DNA of 16,986 nt, taken from positions 1 through 16,986 of the forward strand of contig JAZMZS010000099.1 of NCBI GenBank assembly GCA_045586105.1, written 5' to 3'. The position numbers were made by a program, and so were the translations under genes. Position 1 is the stretch's first letter. Every line of letters begins with the position of its first letter. The notes under the pieces are model-generated. The model worked only from the letters and a program-made list of their open reading frames with translations, did not search any database and had not been told where the DNA came from. The DNA comes from JAZMZS01 sp045586105. GTDB taxonomy: Bacteria; Bacillota; Clostridia; Oscillospirales; CAG-272. Below, one piece after another: positions 13,562-16,986 of the stretch.

Positions 13562-14604
13562 ATCGTTTCCTTTTTCATAGCGAGTGCACAGAGCTTTTCA
13601 CACAGCTGTGTGTATCCGAGCCCGACAGCCGCTGCCATCTGAGGCAAAAGCGAGGTGGGGGTCATTCCGGGGAGCGTGTTTGCCTCGAGGCAGTAAGCTC
13701 GCCCGTCATCCTTTGATATGATATAGTCGAAGCGTGCGTACATTCCGAGGCGCAAGGCATCAAATCCGCGGCGCGTTGCATCTGCCATATCGGAGTATTC
13801 AGCCTCGGTTATCGGAGCGGGGCAGAGCTCTACCGTCTTTCCCGCCTGGTATTTGTTTTTGTAATCGTAAAAGCCCTCGGTCGGGATTATCTCGATAGCG
13901 GGAAGCACCTCGCCATCGAGGATCCCTACTGTCATCTCACGTCCCGAGATGAGCTTTTCGCACATTATCATGTCTTCCCACTTGAATGCGTCCGCGAGAG
14001 CCGTCTCGAGCTCGGTCCTGTTGTTGACTATCGAAACGCCCACGCTTGAGCCGCAGGAATTCGGCTTGATGACGCAGGGATATCCGATCTCGCTCTCCGC
14101 CTTATCGGCAGAAGCGGCGCTCGCATCCCTGAGCATGATCCAGTCAGCAGTAAGCACATCGGCGCTTCTCAGCATCTTCTTTGCTATGTCCTTGTCCATT
14201 GCGAGCAGGCTTCCGACATAATCGGAGCCCGTGTAACGGTGGATGCCGTAGTTGTCGAGCGTTGCCTGAAGCTGTCCGTTTTCTCCCATCGCTCCGTGCA
14301 GCGCGAGAAATACAACGTCAGCCGCACGGCAGACGTCGAGCACCCCGTCACCTATGTTGGTACGTCTTCCGCCGTTTGCGGCGATGACCGCCTCGAGGTC
14401 GGGCTGAGCCTCCTCTACAGAGAAGGTGTGGCTTGTATTCTCGAGAAAATATCCCTCTATATCCGACGTGTCGGCATTCTTGTATACGTCGAGCAGAGCG
14501 ACCTTGTGCCCCGCTGCGGAAAGTGCATTTGCAATAAGCGAGCCCGATGTGAGCGAGACGTTACGCTCGGGGCTGAGCCCTCCTGCCAGAACTGCTATCT
14601 TCAT
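13558..14604 (-). CDS. ddl: D-alanine--D-alanine ligase
   Basis: A 348-aa ATP-grasp ligase that makes D-Ala-D-Ala for the peptidoglycan stem. Visible signatures are GGLSPERNVSL (8-18), LHGAMGENG (102-110), KPNSCGSSVGVS (180-191), EKLISGREMTV (216-226), FYDYKNKY (245-252) and LEANTLPGMTPTS (306-318). The Y-containing FYDYK omega-loop region fits Ddl rather than VanA-type D-Lac ligases. AAGGAG lies 15 nt before the ATG, unusually far. A strong promoter overlaps that spacer, so the transcript from it would be leaderless. It lies 61 bp after prmC and overlaps murI by 4 nt. Confidence 0.95.
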   Translation of the reverse strand: MKIAVLAGGLSPERNVSLTSGSLIANALSAAGHKVALLDVYKNADTSDIEGYFLENTSHTFSVEEAQPDLEAVIAANGGRRTNIGDGVLDVCRAADVVFLALHGAMGENGQLQATLDNYGIHRYTGSDYVGSLLAMDKDIAKKMLRSADVLTADWIMLRDASAASADKAESEIGYPCVIKPNSCGSSVGVSIVNNRTELETALADAFKWEDMIMCEKLISGREMTVGILDGEVLPAIEIIPTEGFYDYKNKYQAGKTVELCPAPITEAEYSDMADATRRGFDALRLGMYARFDYIISKDDGRAYCLEANTLPGMTPTSLLPQMAAAVGLGYTQLCEKLCALAMKKETI

Positions 14605-14610
14605 AATCTT

Positions 14611-14638
14611 ATTATATAGCTCCTTGTATCGTTATCAA
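14611..14638 (-). promoter_or_regulatory. Promoter at the ddl start codon
   Basis: On the minus strand -35 TTGATA (14633-14638), a 16-bp spacer and a perfect -10 TATAAT (14611-14616) lie directly upstream of ddl. Six bases separate the -10 from the ATG, so transcription would begin at about the A of the start codon. Confidence 0.65.
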
Positions 14639-14665
14639 TATTTTATGCGGAGACTTGCGCTGGGT

Positions 14666-15520
14666 TTACCAATCCATAGGACCGTCGCCGTCGTCCTCTT
14701 CGGTCTCGCTTTGACGCCTGAGCACGGCGACACGCGGATTTCCCGAATAATCTACCGCGATCTCACAGCTCATGCCGAGCTCCTCGGCAATGCGCGCGAT
14801 ATCATCCTTTTGATCGTATCCGATCTCAAACGCAAAGAAACCGCCCGCACTCAGATGCTTTTCATAATTCTTTGCAATAAAACGGTAGAAGTCCATCCCG
14901 TCCTCGCCGCCGTCAAGCGCGATCCTCGGCTCGTGTGCGAGCTCGGGAGAGAGTGTGTCTATCGCGCCGCTTCTGATATAAGGCGGGTTTGAGAGAATTG
15001 CGTCGAACTGCCCCTCGAGAGGCATATCACGCAGATCCGCGCAGATGATCTCAAGCTTGTCCGCAACGCCGTTCTCACGGGCGTTTTTTCGTGCTGCTTC
15101 CACAGCACCCTCGCTGATATCCACGGCAACCGCACTCATGTCGAGCCTTCGGGCGAGCGTGGAAATTGCCACACACCCCGAGCCCGTGCACAGATCTGCG
15201 AACCTGCCCTTGAACTTCAGCAGCCTCACCGCGGCCGTTACCAGCATCTCGGTGTCCGAGCGCGGAACGAGCGTGTCACGGTTCAGATAGTATTTCTCGT
15301 CGCAGAAGTAAGCATATCCGAGAATATACTGCAGAGGCTCTCTTTTTGCCCGCCTTTCGAGCAGGGACTCGAGCTCTGCTGATGCGTAATCGCGCTCCGG
15401 AGAGAGTAGCATCTCGCTGTTTGATGCGTCAAACAGCTCCCGCAGAATTGTTTTTGCCTCGGACTGCGGCTCCTCCGAGCCTATTTCCTTTAATCTTTCT
15501 ACCAGCTGCGACTTAGTCAT
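14666..15520 (-). CDS. prmC: Peptide-chain-release-factor glutamine methyltransferase PrmC (HemK)
   Basis: A 284-aa SAM-dependent enzyme that methylates the GGQ glutamine of release factors RF1/RF2. An N-terminal helical RF-binding domain (about 1-75) is followed by LVPRSDTE (84-91), the SAM loop DLCTGSGCVAIS (109-120), the acidic VAVDIS (131-136), and the catalytic NPPY (178-181). The start at 15520 (MTKSQLV) is chosen because the family begins there. The longer frame back to 15661 is an Arg/Pro-rich shadow of the yqhQ tail. It overlaps yqhQ by 8 nt and ends in an acidic EEDDGDGPMDW tail. prfA, its usual neighbour, is not in the window. Confidence 0.94.
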   Translation of the reverse strand: MTKSQLVERLKEIGSEEPQSEAKTILRELFDASNSEMLLSPERDYASAELESLLERRAKREPLQYILGYAYFCDEKYYLNRDTLVPRSDTEMLVTAAVRLLKFKGRFADLCTGSGCVAISTLARRLDMSAVAVDISEGAVEAARKNARENGVADKLEIICADLRDMPLEGQFDAILSNPPYIRSGAIDTLSPELAHEPRIALDGGEDGMDFYRFIAKNYEKHLSAGGFFAFEIGYDQKDDIARIAEELGMSCEIAVDYSGNPRVAVLRRQSETEEDDGDGPMDW

Positions 15521-16592
15521 TTGTCTGTTCCGTCTCAGCCTCAGCTTGTGTCTCGGTTTCCGTCTCGGCCGACGCCTCGGATTCGGCGCTTTCCTCGGCA
15601 GCTTCCTCGGCAGTTTCCTCGGGCGGGAACTGGTCGGGCATTGCCGCCTTGATCGCCGCAATAGCTACGCCGAGCTGCTCGAGATCCGGCTCGCGAGTGG
15701 TTATCCTCTGCATCCAGAGACCCGGAGCGGAGAGGATGCGCACGAAGAGATTGTCGTGCTTGCCCGCAAACATGATAAACTCAAACCCGACGCCTATTAC
15801 CAGCGGCACAAGCAGGATCTTCGATGCCCAGTAGAGCAGAAGGTTGTCTGCGAGCGCCGTGAAGAGCATTCTTGCTGCTGTGAATATAAATATGGAAAGT
15901 ATCATGATCACGAACATGAAGCTCGTTCCGCAACGGGGATGAAAGCGCGTATGCTTCATTGCGTTTTCGGGAGTGAGCTCCTCGCCCGCCTCGTAGCAAG
16001 CGATAGACTTGTGCTCCGCACCGTGAAATTCAAAGGTGCGGCGTATATAGCTCATCAGTGATACAAGATATATGTAGAGCACGAATATCGCGATCCTTAT
16101 CACGCCCTCGAGAAGTGCAAAGAGATTGTATTTTGTCAAAACCCCGCTCGCGAGATGGTCGATCCCCTTTACTACGGCGGAAGGGAGAAGAACGAACATT
16201 CCTACACCCAGTACCATTCCGAGCACCATCGCGATCATCATTACGACATCGAGGATCTTTTTGCCGAAATGCTTCTCGATCCATTTTTCGAATTTGGACG
16301 GCTCCTCGTCGAGTGCGTCCCCGACGAACGCGTCTGCTGATACGGTCAGGGTCTTGTAGGAGAGCGAGAGCATCTCCACCATGTTGATGATCCCTCGCAG
16401 TATCGGGATGTTGAGTATCTTGTGCTTCTTACGTACGGATACGAACTTGTCGTTTACTATCGTTATTGTCTTATCTTCCTGGAGGACGGCTGTGCTGACG
16501 TTCTCGCCCGAACGCATCATGACACCCTCCATTACAGCCTGACCTCCTACCTTGCCGAGACGCTCGGGGCAGGGACATTCCTTTTTCTTCAT
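15513..16592 (-). CDS. DUF1385 membrane protein (YqhQ-like)
   Basis: A 359-aa DUF1385 protein whose function is not established; family genes commonly sit next to prmC/prfA in Firmicutes. Hallmarks are GGQAVMEGVMMRS (16-28), FHGAEHKSI (189-197) and TRFHPRCGTSF (215-225), with conserved His and Cys suggestive of metal or redox chemistry. About four membrane segments occur (about 113-137, 160-182, 224-245 and 251-272). The last 35 residues are a low-complexity Glu/Ala/Thr tail (about 325-356), an unusual acidic extension. The start has AAGGAG 11 nt upstream. It is first in the yqhQ-prmC group and divergent from the rRNA promoters. Confidence 0.9.
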   Translation of the reverse strand: MKKKECPCPERLGKVGGQAVMEGVMMRSGENVSTAVLQEDKTITIVNDKFVSVRKKHKILNIPILRGIINMVEMLSLSYKTLTVSADAFVGDALDEEPSKFEKWIEKHFGKKILDVVMMIAMVLGMVLGVGMFVLLPSAVVKGIDHLASGVLTKYNLFALLEGVIRIAIFVLYIYLVSLMSYIRRTFEFHGAEHKSIACYEAGEELTPENAMKHTRFHPRCGTSFMFVIMILSIFIFTAARMLFTALADNLLLYWASKILLVPLVIGVGFEFIMFAGKHDNLFVRILSAPGLWMQRITTREPDLEQLGVAIAAIKAAMPDQFPPEETAEEAAEESAESEASAETETETQAEAETEQTND

Positions 16593-16671
16593 TATTTATA
16601 TGGCTCCTTGTTCTTGTCTGTTGAGAGAGCTTTTTATATGTTAAAAGCATACAAAAAGCGCACCGAATATT

Positions 16672-16680
16672 ATTATAACA
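16672..16680 (-). promoter_or_regulatory. Extended -10 promoter of yqhQ
   Basis: On the minus strand TGTTATAAT (16672-16680) is a perfect -10 with an extended TG element; the matching -35 is weak (TTTATT-like, 17 bp upstream). It would give a leader of about 73 nt. It is back to back with the rightward rRNA promoters. Confidence 0.65.
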
Positions 16681-16711
16681 TGTCCAAAAGACAAAATAAA
16701 TACTATTTCCG

Positions 16712-16749
16712 AAAAAAAGCGAAAAAAACTCGAAAAAACTTTCAAAAAA
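16712..16749. promoter_or_regulatory. Phased A-tracts, probable bent UP element
   Basis: Four A-tracts of 6-7 As begin at 16712, 16722, 16733 and 16744, a spacing of 10-11 bp close to one helical turn. They end 5 bp before the P1 -35 box. In-phase A-tracts bend DNA and AT-rich sequence here is a typical UP element for the RNA polymerase alpha subunit. Confidence 0.75.
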
Positions 16750-16753
16750 GCCC

Positions 16754-16782
16754 TTGACAAGGGGGAAGAATAGTGATATACT
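16754..16782 (+). promoter_or_regulatory. rRNA-type promoter P1
   Basis: Perfect -35 TTGACA (16754-16759), a 17-bp spacer and -10 TATACT (16777-16782) predict a start near 16789. It is preceded by phased A-tracts and followed 113 bp on by a second promoter of the same design. Confidence 0.88.
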
Positions 16783-16866
16783 AACGAAGCTGCGCAAAAG
16801 CGGGGAGCGATACGAAGGAGGCGAGAGTCTCGGGGAAGTTTTTTGAAAAAACTTTTCAAAAAAGTA

Positions 16867-16895
16867 TTGACAAACGCGGAAGGCTGCGGTATAAT
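16867..16895 (+). promoter_or_regulatory. rRNA-type promoter P2
   Basis: Perfect -35 TTGACA (16867-16872), a 17-bp spacer and perfect -10 TATAAT (16890-16895) give a start near 16902. The 20-odd bases before it (GAAAAAACTTTTCAAAAAAG, 16845-16864) nearly duplicate those before P1, so the two promoters arose as copies of one module. Confidence 0.9.
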
Positions 16896-16901
16896 AGTCA
16901 G

Positions 16902-16986
16902 GCTGTGCAGAAGAGCACAGCGTAGGTCATTGAAAATTGAACAACAAGACGAGAGATGAAACACAAAGAACGATGCATTGATGTAT
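16902..16986 (+). other. 5' leader of a probable rRNA operon
   Basis: The transcript from P2 would begin with a 7-bp hairpin: GCTGTGC (16902-16908) with GCACAGC (16915-16921). The string TCATTGAAAATTGAACAAC (16928-16946) is of the kind found just upstream of 16S rRNA genes in Firmicutes leaders (TTGAAAA..GAACA). No coding frame is supported. The 16S gene itself is not in the window; its presence just to the right is an inference. Confidence 0.65.

Noticed and set aside
14426..14992. 188-aa plus-strand frame across ddl and prmC
   Set aside because: It spans the ends of two solid minus-strand genes and their promoter, with no ribosome-binding site or domain.
15521..15661. N-terminal extension of prmC (47 Arg/Pro-rich residues)
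   Set aside because: It is the low-complexity yqhQ tail read in another frame; the PrmC family starts at MTKSQ.

Overview
This window looks like a chromosomal segment of a gut- or rumen-type member of the Clostridia (Firmicutes; Oscillospiraceae/Ruminococcaceae-like). Four things point there: Soj/Spo0J partition genes with two perfect Firmicutes-type parS sites, a tyrosine T-box riboswitch, TarIJ/LCP wall-polymer genes, and a secreted BspA-like leucine-rich-repeat protein ending in a dockerin. Base composition is roughly balanced, except for one clearly AT-rich two-gene patch near 11.8-12.75 kb. Almost everything is on the minus strand; the exceptions are the dockerin gene and the rRNA promoters at the right end.

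Left part (1-2.4 kb): parA(soj)-parB(spo0J) read leftward from a consensus promoter, with a 16-bp parS just beyond each stop codon. A 0.35-kb gene-free stretch of small inverted repeats follows. From 2.4 to 8.05 kb lies a tightly packed six-gene operon with its own sigma-A-type promoter. In transcription order it holds a GT2 glycosyltransferase, a LicD-family transferase, TarI (ribitol-5-phosphate cytidylyltransferase), TarJ (ribulose-5-phosphate reductase), an LCP ligase and a metal-dependent amidohydrolase. TarI and TarJ make CDP-ribitol and LCP proteins attach glycopolymers to peptidoglycan. LicD is the only visible candidate for a CDP-ribitol user. No choline genes and no classical Tar polymerases are present, so this may be a ribitol-phosphate-decorated surface polymer with a fukutin/FKRP-like transferase.

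Middle part (8.2-12.75 kb): a Tyr T-box leader controls tyrS and a downstream alpha/beta hydrolase and ends in an intrinsic terminator. On the plus strand the dockerin-LRR gene has a near-perfect promoter and ends at an 18-bp perfect bidirectional hairpin. Facing it is a 14-nt-overlapping pair, a 71-aa protein and a GNAT-like acetyltransferase. The pair is AT-rich and arranged like a type II toxin-antitoxin module.

Right part (12.78-16.99 kb): yqhQ(DUF1385)-prmC-ddl-murI are all minus strand, with 4- to 8-nt overlaps at two junctions. Here prmC is followed by two peptidoglycan precursor genes (D-Ala-D-Ala ligase and glutamate racemase). A good promoter just before ddl would start transcription at about the A of its ATG. 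Divergent from yqhQ, two tandem consensus promoters preceded by A-tracts and a short leader lead off the right edge. This is most likely the front end of an rRNA operon whose 16S gene starts just outside the window.
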